A stretch of 64,000 nt of DNA from Pyramidobacter sp. YE332 (GTDB lineage: Bacteria; Synergistota; Synergistia; Synergistales; Dethiosulfovibrionaceae). The notes below the pieces were generated by a model that was given only the letters and a program-made list of their open reading frames with translations, had not been told where the DNA came from and ran no database searches. Location of the stretch: the NCBI RefSeq assembly GCF_033060595.1, contig NZ_CP133038.1, forward strand, positions 62,001-126,000. Direction: 5' to 3'. Of the stretch, positions 25,763-34,279 are shown one piece after another. The stretch's first letter is position 1. Each line of letters starts with the position of its first letter. The translations under genes were made by a program, and so were the position numbers.

Positions 25763-26968
25763 TTATCGTTGTTCCGCGTCGCCGCGTCCGTCGTTTTTCG
25801 GCGCGGGCCTGTTGGGCCGGCGGCGGCCCGACTGGCGGCGCAGCACGCCGCGGACGATGCGGATCACCTGCGAGGCCGTGCGCTCCAGGTCTTCGCGCGA
25901 ACGCTGGAACGACTGCGAAGTGGTGCATGGCCCCGCCGTGATCGGAAAAACCGCCGTCAGCCCCATGCTCATGAGCGGCCCGATATGTCCGCGCACGCAG
26001 CCCACCAGGGCGACCAGCGGCACGCCGGCGGCGCGCGCCCGCGTCGCCAGGCCGGAAATCACCTTGCCCTGCGCCGTCTGGTGGTCGATGCGCCCCTCGC
26101 CGGTGAAGATCACGTCGGCGCGCCTGATCTCGCTGTCGAGGCGGACGACTTTGGCCAGCAGGTCGACGCCCCTGACCAGCTTCGCGCCGAGCAGGCCGGT
26201 CAATCCCGCGCCCGCGCCGCCAGCCGCGCCGCCGCCGGGCAGGTCGAGCACGCTGCGGCCGGAAGCTCGTTCGATCGCGGCCGCAAATCGGCGCAGCCCA
26301 GCGTCGAGGCGCTGCACGGTCTCCGCCGTCGCGCCTTTCTGCGGCCCGTAGACCGCCGCGGCGCCGCTGGGGCCGCAGAGCGGGTTCTGCACGTCGCAGG
26401 CGAGCAGCAGCTCCGTCTCCGCAAGACGCGGGTCGAGGCGCGACACGTCGATGCGCTCGACCTTTTCCAGCGATCCGCCGCAGGGCGTCAGCTCGCCGTC
26501 GGCGGCGTCGAGAAAACGGGCTCCCAGCGCGGCGAGGATGCCCATGCCGCCGTCGTTGGTGGCGCTGCCGCCCAGCCCCAGAACGATGAAACGGCAGCCC
26601 GCGTCGAGCGCGGCGCGGATCTGTTCGCCCGCTCCCAGCGAAGTGGTGCGGAGCGGATCGCGCTGACCGAGAGGGATCAGCGGCAGCCCTGAGGCCGCCG
26701 CGATCTCCACGACCGCGCCGCGGTCCGGCAAAAGCCCCCAGCCCGCTTCAACAGGCTGCCCCAGCGGCCCCGTGAAGGGACCGCGTACCGTCCGTCCGCG
26801 CATCGAGCGCACGAAAGCTTCGACGGTGCCTTCGCCGCCGTCGGCGATGGGCAGGATCTTCAGATCCGCCCACGGGCAGCCGCGCCGCACGCCGCGGGCC
26901 ACGGCTTCAGAAGCTTCGAGCCCGCTGATATTCCCCTTGAACGAATCCATGGCGATCAAAACTCTCAT
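25763..26968 (-). CDS. Glycerate kinase, GarK/GlxK family
   Basis: 401 aa. Phosphorylates glycerate for entry into glycolysis. The family fingerprints are MRVLIAMDSFKGNISGLEASEAVARG at the start, LPIADGGEGTVEAF, GLGGSATNDGGMGILAALGA and VIFTGEGRIDHQTAQGKV. GGGAGGTGAAATCG before the ATG at 26968 decides the start. The Arg- and Pro-rich last 30 residues (RRRPNRPAPKNDGRGD) extend past the usual end and have no motif. It may serve serine or glycine carbon flow together with the aminotransferase. Confidence 0.92.
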   Translation of the reverse strand: MRVLIAMDSFKGNISGLEASEAVARGVRRGCPWADLKILPIADGGEGTVEAFVRSMRGRTVRGPFTGPLGQPVEAGWGLLPDRGAVVEIAAASGLPLIPLGQRDPLRTTSLGAGEQIRAALDAGCRFIVLGLGGSATNDGGMGILAALGARFLDAADGELTPCGGSLEKVERIDVSRLDPRLAETELLLACDVQNPLCGPSGAAAVYGPQKGATAETVQRLDAGLRRFAAAIERASGRSVLDLPGGGAAGGAGAGLTGLLGAKLVRGVDLLAKVVRLDSEIRRADVIFTGEGRIDHQTAQGKVISGLATRARAAGVPLVALVGCVRGHIGPLMSMGLTAVFPITAGPCTTSQSFQRSREDLERTASQVIRIVRGVLRRQSGRRRPNRPAPKNDGRGDAEQR

Positions 26969-27067
26969 CGATTTCACCTCCCGGCCGAGAAAAAAAGCAG
27001 CCTGCGCTCATTTTAGCGTATCTGCCGGCGAAAAGGGAGGTTTGCGCAGACGTTTCCGGACAGAAGT

Positions 27068-27096
27068 CTGACAAAAACTCGCATTCAGAGTATAAT
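27068..27096 (+). promoter_or_regulatory. Promoter of the ankyrin-repeat gene
   Basis: CTGACA (27068-27073) and a perfect TATAAT (27091-27096) with a 17-bp spacer, 72 bp before the start codon. Confidence 0.7.
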
Positions 27097-27168
27097 TTTC
27101 GTGATACACCGTTTCCTTTCGCTGTTTCAGCGAAAAATATCCTCAGATGAAGTCGAGGTGTGTGGAAA

Positions 27169-29097
27169 ATGAACAAAGCAAAAATGTTCGTCGCTTCGCT
27201 GGCCGTCCTCTGCCTGTCCGCCGGCGGCGCGGCGGCGATGACCCAGAGAGAATTCGTCGATCTGTGCCGCGACGGCAGCCCGGCCGAGATCACGCTGGCC
27301 CTCCGCGATGAAAAGCTGTCGCCCGTCAAGGCCGCCAGCGGCGTGACGCCTCTGATGGGAGCGGCTTCCGCCCGCGGCGCGGCCGCCTCGGTGGAAAAAC
27401 TGCGGCTGCTGATCGACGCCGGCGCCAAGGTCAACGTCGCCGACGGCAACGGCATGACCCCGCTGATGTACGCCGCCCAGTTCGGCGACAGCCCCGACGC
27501 GATCCGTTTCCTGCTTTCGGCCGGCGCCAACCGCGAGGCCCAAGACCGCCGCGGCTGGACGCCGCTCGCCTTTGCGGCGGCCAAGAACAGCTCCGTCGAA
27601 ATGGTGAACGCCCTCGTCGACGCCGGGGCCGATATCGACGCCCGCGCCCGCGACGGCGCCACGCCGCTGCTGCTGGCCCTGCGCGGCGGCGCCAACCGCG
27701 GGGCCGTGATCTCGCTGCTCGATTCGGGCGCCGACCGCAAGGCGAAAGATCTGCCAGGGCGCGCTCTGAACGACTATTTCAAAGCGAGCCGCTTCAAGGG
27801 CGATGCCGATATCGCCGCCCGCCTTCAGGACGCCGCCGGTCAGAAACCCCTTGAGCCTGCGCGCCTCGTCCAGCTGTGCCGCTTCGGCAGCGCCCAACGC
27901 CTGCGCTCCGCGTTAAAGGCCGGCAGCGATCCCAACGCCGCCGTCGACGGCCTGACGCCGCTGATGTGGGGCGCCCGGGACAACCGCGATAAAAACGTGC
28001 TGAGCACCCTGATCGACGCCGGCGCCGACGTCAACGTCCAGGATCCGGAAGGGCGCACGGCCCTGATGTACGCCGTGAAGAATCCCGCCGCCGTTCAAAC
28101 TCTGATGAACGCCGGCGCGCGTGCCGATTTGTTCGACAAAAACGGCCGCAGCGCCCTCGAATACGCCGGGGAAGCCGGCGTCAAAATCGACGAGCTGGGC
28201 GGACTGAAAGCCGCGGTCGAGAACCACCGCGCCCGGGCGGACTACGAAAACAGACTCGGCGCCCAGAAGGCCGAATCCGAGAAAAAAATCGCCGAGCTGA
28301 CCCGACAGCTCGAGAAAGAACGGACCGTCCATCAGGTGACGAAGGACGCCGCCCGCCAGGCCGAAGAGGAAGCCCAAGCCGCCGCCGAACACGCCGCCGC
28401 CGAGAAGGCCGAACTGGCCAAACAAATTGAGACGGCCCAAGCCCAAATCGCCGCGCTGACCCGGCAGCTCGAATCCGAAAAGGCGGCCCACCAGGCGACG
28501 AAAGACGCGGCCGCGAAGGCCGCCGAAACGGCGAAAGCCGAATTGGCCGAAGCCGCTACGGCGCTCGCAGCGGCAAAAGCCTCCGTGGCCGAACTGAACG
28601 GACGGATCGAAGCTGAAAAGGCTGCGGCCGACGAAGCCGCGAAAGCCGCCGCGGCCGAGTCCGACAAAGAGCTTGCCGCCGCCCAAGCCCAAATCGCCGC
28701 GCTGACCCGGCAGCTCGAATCCGAAAAGGCGGCCCACCAGGCGGCGAAAGACGCGGCCGCGAAGGCCGACGAAACGGCGAAAGCCGAATTGGCCGAAGCC
28801 GCTACGGCGCTCGCAGCGGCAAAAGCCTCCGTGGCCGAACTGAACGGACGGATCGAAGCCGAAAAGGCCGCGGCCGCGAAGGCCGACGAAGCCGCGAAAG
28901 CCGCCGCGGCCGAGTCCGACAAAGAGCTTGCCGCCGCCCAAGCCCAAATCGCCGCGCTGACCCGGCAGCTCGAATCCGAAAAGGCGGGCCGCCAGGCGAC
29001 GAAGGATGCCCCGCTTTCCCCCGCCGAAGAAACGAAAAAACCTCTGGGCGGCCTCCTTGGCCTGCTTCGGCGCGCAGGAAGCGCGCCGAAGGAATAG
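27169..29097 (+). CDS. Secreted ankyrin-repeat protein with long repeated coiled coil
   Basis: 642 aa. A signal peptide (FVASLAVLCLSAGGAAA) leads into about eight ankyrin repeats to residue 350, recognisable by GMTPLMYAAQFGDS, GWTPLAFAAAKNSS and VNALVDAGADIDA. Residues 365-620 are an Ala/Glu/Lys-rich coiled coil with three near-identical blocks starting AQAQIAALTRQLESEKA. The C-terminus, KPLGGLLGLLRRAGSAPKE, is short and basic. There is no lipobox or anchor. It may hold periplasmic proteins together, but no function is assigned. It has its own promoter, and no neighbour shares its strand closely. Confidence 0.85.
   Translation: MNKAKMFVASLAVLCLSAGGAAAMTQREFVDLCRDGSPAEITLALRDEKLSPVKAASGVTPLMGAASARGAAASVEKLRLLIDAGAKVNVADGNGMTPLMYAAQFGDSPDAIRFLLSAGANREAQDRRGWTPLAFAAAKNSSVEMVNALVDAGADIDARARDGATPLLLALRGGANRGAVISLLDSGADRKAKDLPGRALNDYFKASRFKGDADIAARLQDAAGQKPLEPARLVQLCRFGSAQRLRSALKAGSDPNAAVDGLTPLMWGARDNRDKNVLSTLIDAGADVNVQDPEGRTALMYAVKNPAAVQTLMNAGARADLFDKNGRSALEYAGEAGVKIDELGGLKAAVENHRARADYENRLGAQKAESEKKIAELTRQLEKERTVHQVTKDAARQAEEEAQAAAEHAAAEKAELAKQIETAQAQIAALTRQLESEKAAHQATKDAAAKAAETAKAELAEAATALAAAKASVAELNGRIEAEKAAADEAAKAAAAESDKELAAAQAQIAALTRQLESEKAAHQAAKDAAAKADETAKAELAEAATALAAAKASVAELNGRIEAEKAAAAKADEAAKAAAAESDKELAAAQAQIAALTRQLESEKAGRQATKDAPLSPAEETKKPLGGLLGLLRRAGSAPKE
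28436..28995 (+). repeat. In-frame tandem DNA repeats inside the coiled coil
   Basis: Blocks starting GCCCAAGCCCAAATCGCCGC lie near 28436, 28681 and 28936, i.e. periods of about 246 and 255 bp, and are nearly identical in DNA. The 9-bp difference adds or removes three codons (AKA-type). Such DNA identity implies recent duplication and possible length variation. Confidence 0.7.
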
Positions 29098-29117
29098 CCC
29101 TCCGCGCTGAGTAAAAA

Positions 29118-29162
29118 AGAGCCTGCGCCCGGATCGCTGCTGACGATCCGGGCGCAGGCTCT
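29118..29162 (-). terminator. Terminator between convergent transcripts
   Basis: AGAGCCTGCGCCCGGATCG pairs perfectly over 19 bp with its partner (29144-29162). The T-run is on the minus strand (plus-strand A-run 29113-29118), which suggests a minus-strand transcript ends here as well as the ankyrin gene. Confidence 0.7.
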
Positions 29163-29183
29163 TGACGTTGTTCGGGAGGGCGG

Positions 29184-29312
29184 TTATTTCTTCATGAATC
29201 CCTTGCCGGCGTTCCACGCCTGGCCGACCTTTTCGCCCGAAACGCAGGAGCCGGACTGGAACTGATCGAAGATCAGCGCCTTCAATTTGGCGAGTACGAT
29301 TTTTCCTCTCAT
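29184..29312 (-). CDS. Possible 42-aa protein, unknown function
   Basis: An ATG-started frame reading MRGKIVLAKLKALIFDQF, then SGSCVSGEKVGQAWNAGK and ending FMKK. Codons beyond the first nine end mostly in G or C, as in real genes here, and a minus-strand terminator lies 22 bp downstream. Against it: no ribosome site is visible and nothing upstream indicates a promoter. It could be the tail of a decayed gene. No family is recognised. Confidence 0.35.
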   Translation of the reverse strand: MRGKIVLAKLKALIFDQFQSGSCVSGEKVGQAWNAGKGFMKK

Positions 29313-29375
29313 AAACGGCGATACAGTTCATAAAAAAACGACGCGATATCCGGGGCCCATGCCTCTCTTTTGCGC

Positions 29376-29404
29376 TTGTCGCCGAGGATAAGAAAAGATA
29401 AAAT
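29376..29404 (+). promoter_or_regulatory. Promoter of the FadL-like gene
   Basis: TTGTCG (29376-29381) and TAAAAT (29399-29404) with a 17-bp spacer. The start codon is about 250 bp further on, so the transcript would have a long leader. Confidence 0.5.
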
Positions 29405-29566
29405 TATGCGCATGTGCAAAAGCGGATCCGCTTTTCTTTTTTCGAACGGGTCGTTTCCCCGATCGGACCGGGCGGCGGCAACTTTGAAGCGTGCAGGGGG
29501 AAAACGCCGCCAGAGAGGACCCGCGCAAAAGGCCGCGGGACGATCGCCGGGATGTTGCGGCCTCGA

Positions 29567-29597
29567 TCGGGATCGGCCTTTCGCTGGCCGATCCCGA
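29567..29597 (+). promoter_or_regulatory. Hairpin in the long leader of the FadL-like gene
   Basis: TCGGGATCGGCC (29567-29578) pairs perfectly with GGCCGATCCCGA (29586-29597) around a 7-nt loop, about 60 bp before the start codon. No known riboswitch is recognised in this leader. Confidence 0.45.
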
Positions 29598-29655
29598 CGG
29601 AGACGAAGCGATCGCGGCGGGCACGACATAAGAGACGAGGGGCAGGAGTTAGTGT

Positions 29656-30899
29656 ATGAGTATGAGAAAAACGGCTGCGCTGGCGCTTTCGGCGGCGCTT
29701 TTGGCGGCGCCCGCTTATGCGGACGGTTTTGCGGTGTACGAGTGGAGCGCCCGCGGCGTGGGCATGGCCGGCGCGATGATGTTCGGCGACGAAGCTTCGC
29801 TGATCGCTTACAATCCGGCGGCGATCACGCAGTTCGACGAGAAGGGCAGCTTTTCCGGCGCCGTCACCTACATCGCGCCGCGCGGCTCCGCCGACTTTCT
29901 CGACGGCGGCGATAACGTCTTCAAGACGCAGCACAACAAGAACAATCCGGCCTACGTGCCCGCCTTCTTTTACGCGCGTAAAATTCAGCCCAACGCCTGG
30001 TTCGGCGTCGGCGTTTATCCCCGTTTCGGGCTGAAGGCCTCCTACGATCCGGGCTGGTACGGCCGTTTCAGCAACCGCAGCATCGAGTTCCTGTCGGTTT
30101 CCTTCGCCCCCAACGTGGCCTGGAAGCTCGCGCCGTCCCTGTCGATGTCCGTGGGCGCGGAACTGATGTACGCCGGGCTGAAGCTTGACAAGTCGACCCG
30201 CCTCGGCGGCGAGACGCCGATCGACCTCGACGGAGACAGCTGGAGCGCAGGCTGGAACGTCGGCCTGAGCTGGCAGGCGACGCCCCGGCTCTCGCTGGCG
30301 GCGCTGTACCGTTCCGAAGTCAAGCAGACGGTCGAGGGCGACGTGAACCTGTACAGCAGGCTGGGGCAGATCGCCACGCGGGGCAGGGATCGATCCATCT
30401 GCCCGAAAGCTATACTTTCGGCGTCGGCTACAAGTTCAGCGACCGCACGCGCGTCGAGTTCAACGCCGTCAAAACCATGTGGAGCTCCTATGAAGACCTG
30501 ACCATCAACGTCGCCGTGCCGCCGCCGTATCGCCCTTATCTTGGGGGGATCTCGAACTATCCTTATTATGAAGAAAAAAACTGGCGTAACGGATGGCGCT
30601 ACCAGTTCGGCGTCGAGCACAAGATCAACGACAAGTGGACGATCCGCGCCGGCTTCGTCTACGACGACTGCTCTTCCTGCGATCCCGACGACGCCGATTT
30701 CATGGTGCCCACCGGCACGCGCCGCACCTATACCGTCGGCGCCAGCTGCCGCGTCAAAAACGTCGAGTATTCGCTCGGCTACGGCTACATGGACGTCGGC
30801 GACAAACGCATCAACAACGCCGGCGAAAATCACGAAGACGCCTTCACGCGCGGCTGCGACGCCCACATCGTTTCGATCGGCGCGCGCATCGATCTGTGA
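29656..30899 (+). pseudogene. FadL/OMPP1-type outer-membrane protein, frameshifted
   Basis: About 414 aa when repaired. A signal peptide (ALALSAALLAAPAYA) is followed by DGFAVYEWSARGVGMAGAMM and SLIAYNPAAITQF, the plug region of FadL/TodX channels for hydrophobic compounds. The frame goes wrong at the GGGG at 30380-30383: one extra G restores QGSIHLPESYTFGVGYKFSD and joins the second frame, which ends with the beta-strand VSIGARIDL. As given, the first frame would run on to a stop at 30501 and lose about a third of the barrel. It may be a sequence error, phase variation or a pseudogene. It implies an outer membrane. Confidence 0.8.
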
Positions 30900-30988
30900 T
30901 TTTCGTCTGCAAACGGATATAATTCAAGGGCGGAAGCTGAAAAGCCTCTGCCCTTTCCCTTTATCCCCTTTCCGAAGGAGCGATCTCC

Positions 30989-31567
30989 ATGAACTGGTTC
31001 CCCTTTCTCAGTTATGTCCTTGTCTCCACCTTCACGCCCGGGCCGAACAACATCTCCTCGATGTCCAACGCCGGCCGCTACGGCTTCGGCGCCTCGCTGC
31101 GCTACCGCCTGGGGATCTTCTGCGGCTTCTTCACCGTGCAGCTGCTGGCGGCTTTGTTCAGCGCCACGCTGCTGGATTATATCCCCGCCGCTCAGCCTTA
31201 CATGCTGGCTCTCGGCGCCGCATACATCCTCTGGATGGCCTGGAAGACGCTGACCAGCCGATCCGGCGGTGAAGAAACGTCCGCCGCCGACAACGCTTTT
31301 CTGTCGGGCGTGCTGCTCCAGCTCGTTAACGTCAAAGTAATTATTTTTGCCGTCACCACTATGTCGACTTTTGTGCTGCCCTATACCCGCTCCGTACTGA
31401 CGCTGGGCCTTTTCACACTCGGACTGGCGGGCACGGCCTTCGTCTCGGTCAACTGCTGGGCCGCTTTCGGCGCCGTGTTCAGCCGCGCCCTGCGCCGCCA
31501 CGAACGCGCCGCAAACGCCGTCATGGCCCTGCTCCTCGCCTACTGCGCGCTGTCGCTGTATCTGTAG
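30989..31567 (+). CDS. LysE/RhtB-family amino-acid exporter
   Basis: 192 aa with about six hydrophobic helices. The signature after helix 1, STFTPGPNNISSMSNAGRYGF, is typical of the LysE superfamily, as is LQLVNVKVIIFAVTTMSTFV in the middle. The family exports basic or neutral amino acids or their analogues, which protects a peptide-eating cell from overload. GAAGGAGCG precedes the ATG. TATAAT at 30918 may be its promoter. It is followed by tRNA-Ser. Confidence 0.87.
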   Translation: MNWFPFLSYVLVSTFTPGPNNISSMSNAGRYGFGASLRYRLGIFCGFFTVQLLAALFSATLLDYIPAAQPYMLALGAAYILWMAWKTLTSRSGGEETSAADNAFLSGVLLQLVNVKVIIFAVTTMSTFVLPYTRSVLTLGLFTLGLAGTAFVSVNCWAAFGAVFSRALRRHERAANAVMALLLAYCALSLYL

Positions 31568-31631
31568 AAACAGGCCGTTCCACGTTTTGCCAATCGCCGG
31601 GGCGCGTGCTATAATGCCGCTGTCACTTCGC

Positions 31632-31717
31632 GGAGGGGTGGCCGAGCGGTCTAAGGCGGCAGTCTTGAAAACTGTTGAGCGCAAGCTCCGGGAGTTCGAA
31701 TCTCTTCCCCTCCGCCA
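31632..31717 (+). tRNA. tRNA-Ser (anticodon UGA)
   Basis: An 86-nt class II tRNA with CCA encoded. The 7-bp acceptor GGAGGGG/CCCCTCC, D-arm GCCGAGCGGTCTAAGGCGGC, anticodon loop CTTGAAA with TGA at 31666-31668, a long variable arm (GAGCGCAAGCTC) and the T-loop GTTCGAATC are all visible. Confidence 0.95.
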
Positions 31718-31732
31718 CCGGAAATTTCATGC

Positions 31733-31792
31733 AAAAAATCGCGGCCGGTCGTCGTTGAGCCAACGCTCTTCGATGACCGGCCGCGATTTTTT
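31733..31792. terminator. Bidirectional terminator after tRNA-Ser
   Basis: AAAAAATCGCGGCCGGTC (31733-31750) pairs perfectly with GACCGGCCGCGATTTTTT (31775-31792). It serves the tRNA and the convergent symporter gene. Confidence 0.9.
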
Positions 31793-31828
31793 CTCTCTGT
31801 CTCTCGACGTTTTCTATGTGAAAATCTT

Positions 31829-33064
31829 CTAGGCTCTCTGTTTCTCCGCGTTGTACTTTTTTTCGGCTGTGCCGACGATAATGGTACCGACGAGGTCGCC
31901 GAGACAGTTGTTCGTCGTGGTGCCCATGTCGAAGAGGCGGTAGAACGCGGCGATGATGCCGACGACTTCGATGGGCAGTCCCACGGACTGGACGACGACC
32001 ATCAGCTTGACGATGCCGCTGCCGGGGATCCCCGCGCCGCCCATGGAGAGGATGGTGGAGATGAACACGGCGTTCAGCAGCTGCGGCATCGACATGGGCT
32101 GGCCGATCATCTGGCTGATGAAGAGGATGACGCAGGCGTAGAGCAGCACGGAGCCGTCGGAGTTCATCTGCGAGCCGAGGGGGATGGTGAAGCCGGAAAC
32201 GCGCTCCGGAATGCCGAATTTTTCCTCGGCGGTCTTGATGTTGACGGGGATCGTGGCGATGGAGCTGCACGTGGAGATGGTGTAGATCCACACGTCGGCG
32301 CTCTCCTTGATGAACCGGAAGGGGTTCATGTGAGGCTTGAAGGTCAGGAGGAAGCCGCCGTACACGAAAACGACGTGGGCGAAGCAGGCGGCGTAGTAGG
32401 TCCCTACGAGCACGGCCATGGAGGTGAAAATGCCGGCGCCGTACTTGCCGAAGGAGTTGCCCATGAGGAAGAACACGCCGACGGGCGACACGTCCATGAC
32501 CATGCCGATCAGCGAGAAGACCATGCTGCTGAAGCCGTCGAAGCACTTTTTCATCGTCGCCTTGCGTTCGGGATCTTTGATGCGCAGGATGGCGACGCCG
32601 AGCAGGATGGCGATGACCAGCGTCTGCACGATGTTGCCGTCGGCGAACGTCTTGATCATGTTGGTGGAAAACAGTCCTTTGAGGAAGCCGGCGAAGGTGA
32701 TGTCGACGCCGCCCTTGATCTGCTGCGAGGCCATGCCGGCGAAGTTAGCGAACTTTCCGGGCTGGAGCAGCGTCGCCACGGCCAGGCCGACCGCGCAGGC
32801 CAGCACGGTGGTGACCACGTAATAGGCGATGATGCGCGCGCTGACGCGGCGCAGCGAGGCGAGGCTGTCCTGCGAGGTGATGCCGGTCACGATCGTGCAG
32901 AGCACCATGGGGACCACGATCATCTTGATGCAGTTGAGCCAGATGTCGCCGATGAAGCCGAGCTGGACCATGGTCTTGCCGCCCACGAGTCCGGCGACGG
33001 AACCGAGGATCATAGCCACGAAAACCTGTGTCGTCAAAGAGATCTTCTTGCCGCCGATAATCAC
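31829..33064 (-). CDS. Dicarboxylate/amino acid:cation symporter (DAACS family)
   Basis: 411 aa, starting at GTG with AAAGGGGC upstream. Features of the GltPh/SstT fold: a series of helices, CSSIATIPVNIKTAEE (HP1 serine-rich loop), FTIPLGSQMNSDGS (with the NMD-like motif in helix 7 changed to NSDG) and GGAGIPGSGIVKLM (HP2). It uses Na+ or H+ to import glutamate, aspartate, serine or threonine. The threonine aldolase gene lies 25 bp upstream on the same strand, so serine or threonine is a reasonable guess. Confidence 0.9.
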   Translation of the reverse strand: MIIGGKKISLTTQVFVAMILGSVAGLVGGKTMVQLGFIGDIWLNCIKMIVVPMVLCTIVTGITSQDSLASLRRVSARIIAYYVVTTVLACAVGLAVATLLQPGKFANFAGMASQQIKGGVDITFAGFLKGLFSTNMIKTFADGNIVQTLVIAILLGVAILRIKDPERKATMKKCFDGFSSMVFSLIGMVMDVSPVGVFFLMGNSFGKYGAGIFTSMAVLVGTYYAACFAHVVFVYGGFLLTFKPHMNPFRFIKESADVWIYTISTCSSIATIPVNIKTAEEKFGIPERVSGFTIPLGSQMNSDGSVLLYACVILFISQMIGQPMSMPQLLNAVFISTILSMGGAGIPGSGIVKLMVVVQSVGLPIEVVGIIAAFYRLFDMGTTTNNCLGDLVGTIIVGTAEKKYNAEKQRA

Positions 33065-33089
33065 TGTGTTGTGCCCCTTTCGAATATGG

Positions 33090-34127
33090 TCAAAGCGCCG
33101 CGTCGATTTCGCGGATGATAGCCGCGGCCCGTTCCGCGTCGCGGCGCGTGATGCCCTTGTAAAAGACGAGCCGCACCGAGGTGTTGATGATGGGGCGGAT
33201 CAGCAGCCCCTTTTCCCTGGCGCGCTCGCAGAATTCCCGAGGCGTGACGCCGGCGTCTTTGACGTCGAGCATCATGATGTTGGTCTGCACGTTTTTCTGC
33301 ACGAGCGTCTTTTTCAGCCCGGTCAGCAGCGAAGCGCAGTACGCGGCGTTTTCGTTGTCTTCCCTCAGACGCTCTATATTGTGCTCCAGCGCGTAGATGG
33401 CGGGCGCGGCGACAACGCCGGCCTGACGCATGGCGCCGCCGAGCAGCTTGCGGGTGTCCTTGGCTTTCCCGATGAAGTCTTTCGGCCCGCAGAGAAGGGA
33501 TCCCACGGGCGCTCCCAGCCCTTTGGAGACGCAGAACATGAGCGTGTCGGCGTATTGGGCCAGTTCCTTCACGGAAACGCCGAGATACGCGGCGGCGTTG
33601 AAAACGCGCGCGCCGTCCATGTGGACCGGCACGCCGTATTTATCGGCCAGGCGGCGGACGGCGGCCATGCGTTCCGGCGTGATACAGGTCCCGCCGGTGT
33701 AATTGTGGGAGTTCTCGACGCAGATCAGCTTGACGGGTTTTTCCCTGAGCGTTCGCTCCATGTCGGCCGGGTCGGGCATGCCGTCGGCGTCGAATTTGTA
33801 AAAAGCTTTTTCCATCTGCCCGAAGCGCGGCTCGAAGGCGGTTTTTTCGCTGCGGTCGAGGTGCTGCAGCTCGTCGACCAGCACGGTGTCGCCGGGACGG
33901 CACCAGGTTAGCAGGGCGGCCTGGTTGCCCATCGTGCCGGAGGCGCAGAACAGAGCGGCCTCCTTGCCCGTGAGAGAGGCCGCCATGTCCTCCAGTTTGT
34001 TGACCGTTGCGTCTTCGCCGCGTCCTTCCGCGTCCAGCCGTCCGTCGTCGCCCAACGGCGCCGACAGGATCGTCTCCAGCATGGGGCGGTCCGGGAGCGT
34101 AAGCGTATCGCTTCTTAAATCGATCAT
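33090..34127 (-). CDS. ltaE: Low-specificity L-threonine aldolase
   Basis: 345 aa, PLP-dependent; splits threonine into glycine and acetaldehyde. It starts MIDLRSDTLTLP, holds FCASGTMGNQAALLTW, VENSHNYTGGTCIT, HMDGARVFNAAA (Asp171, Arg174) and the Schiff-base Lys202 in FCVSKGLGAPVGS. The glycine product could feed the glycine-reductase-type pathway at 12-16 kb. It is the first gene of an operon with the DAACS symporter, and divergent from a LysR regulator. Confidence 0.92.
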   Translation of the reverse strand: MIDLRSDTLTLPDRPMLETILSAPLGDDGRLDAEGRGEDATVNKLEDMAASLTGKEAALFCASGTMGNQAALLTWCRPGDTVLVDELQHLDRSEKTAFEPRFGQMEKAFYKFDADGMPDPADMERTLREKPVKLICVENSHNYTGGTCITPERMAAVRRLADKYGVPVHMDGARVFNAAAYLGVSVKELAQYADTLMFCVSKGLGAPVGSLLCGPKDFIGKAKDTRKLLGGAMRQAGVVAAPAIYALEHNIERLREDNENAAYCASLLTGLKKTLVQKNVQTNIMMLDVKDAGVTPREFCERAREKGLLIRPIINTSVRLVFYKGITRRDAERAAAIIREIDAAL

Positions 34128-34191
34128 TGTGCGCCAGCCTCTTTTCGATCGTGAAAATTTGTTCTTGCACTGCTATTAAATGTCAGCTGTC

Positions 34192-34200
34192 TGATATAAT
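34192..34200 (+). promoter_or_regulatory. Extended -10 promoter for the LysR gene
   Basis: TGATATAAT combines a TGN extension with a perfect -10 box, in a sharply AT-rich 150-bp region between divergent genes. The LysR start is 80 bp downstream. Confidence 0.55.
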
Positions 34201-34279
34201 CCAATATAAATGTTAGAATATCATCATAGATAAAAATAAATGATAAATGGACATTACCTCAGAATAAGGAGGCCGCGTC

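Noticed and set aside
28436-28995. CRISPR-like array
   Set aside because: The repeats are long, contiguous and in frame, without spacers. No cas genes are present anywhere in the window.
28332-29331. Gly/Phe- and Ser/Ala-rich minus-strand proteins opposite the coiled coil
   Set aside because: They mirror the repeated Ala/Glu/Lys codons of the ankyrin gene; the plus strand has the promoter, ribosome site and domains.
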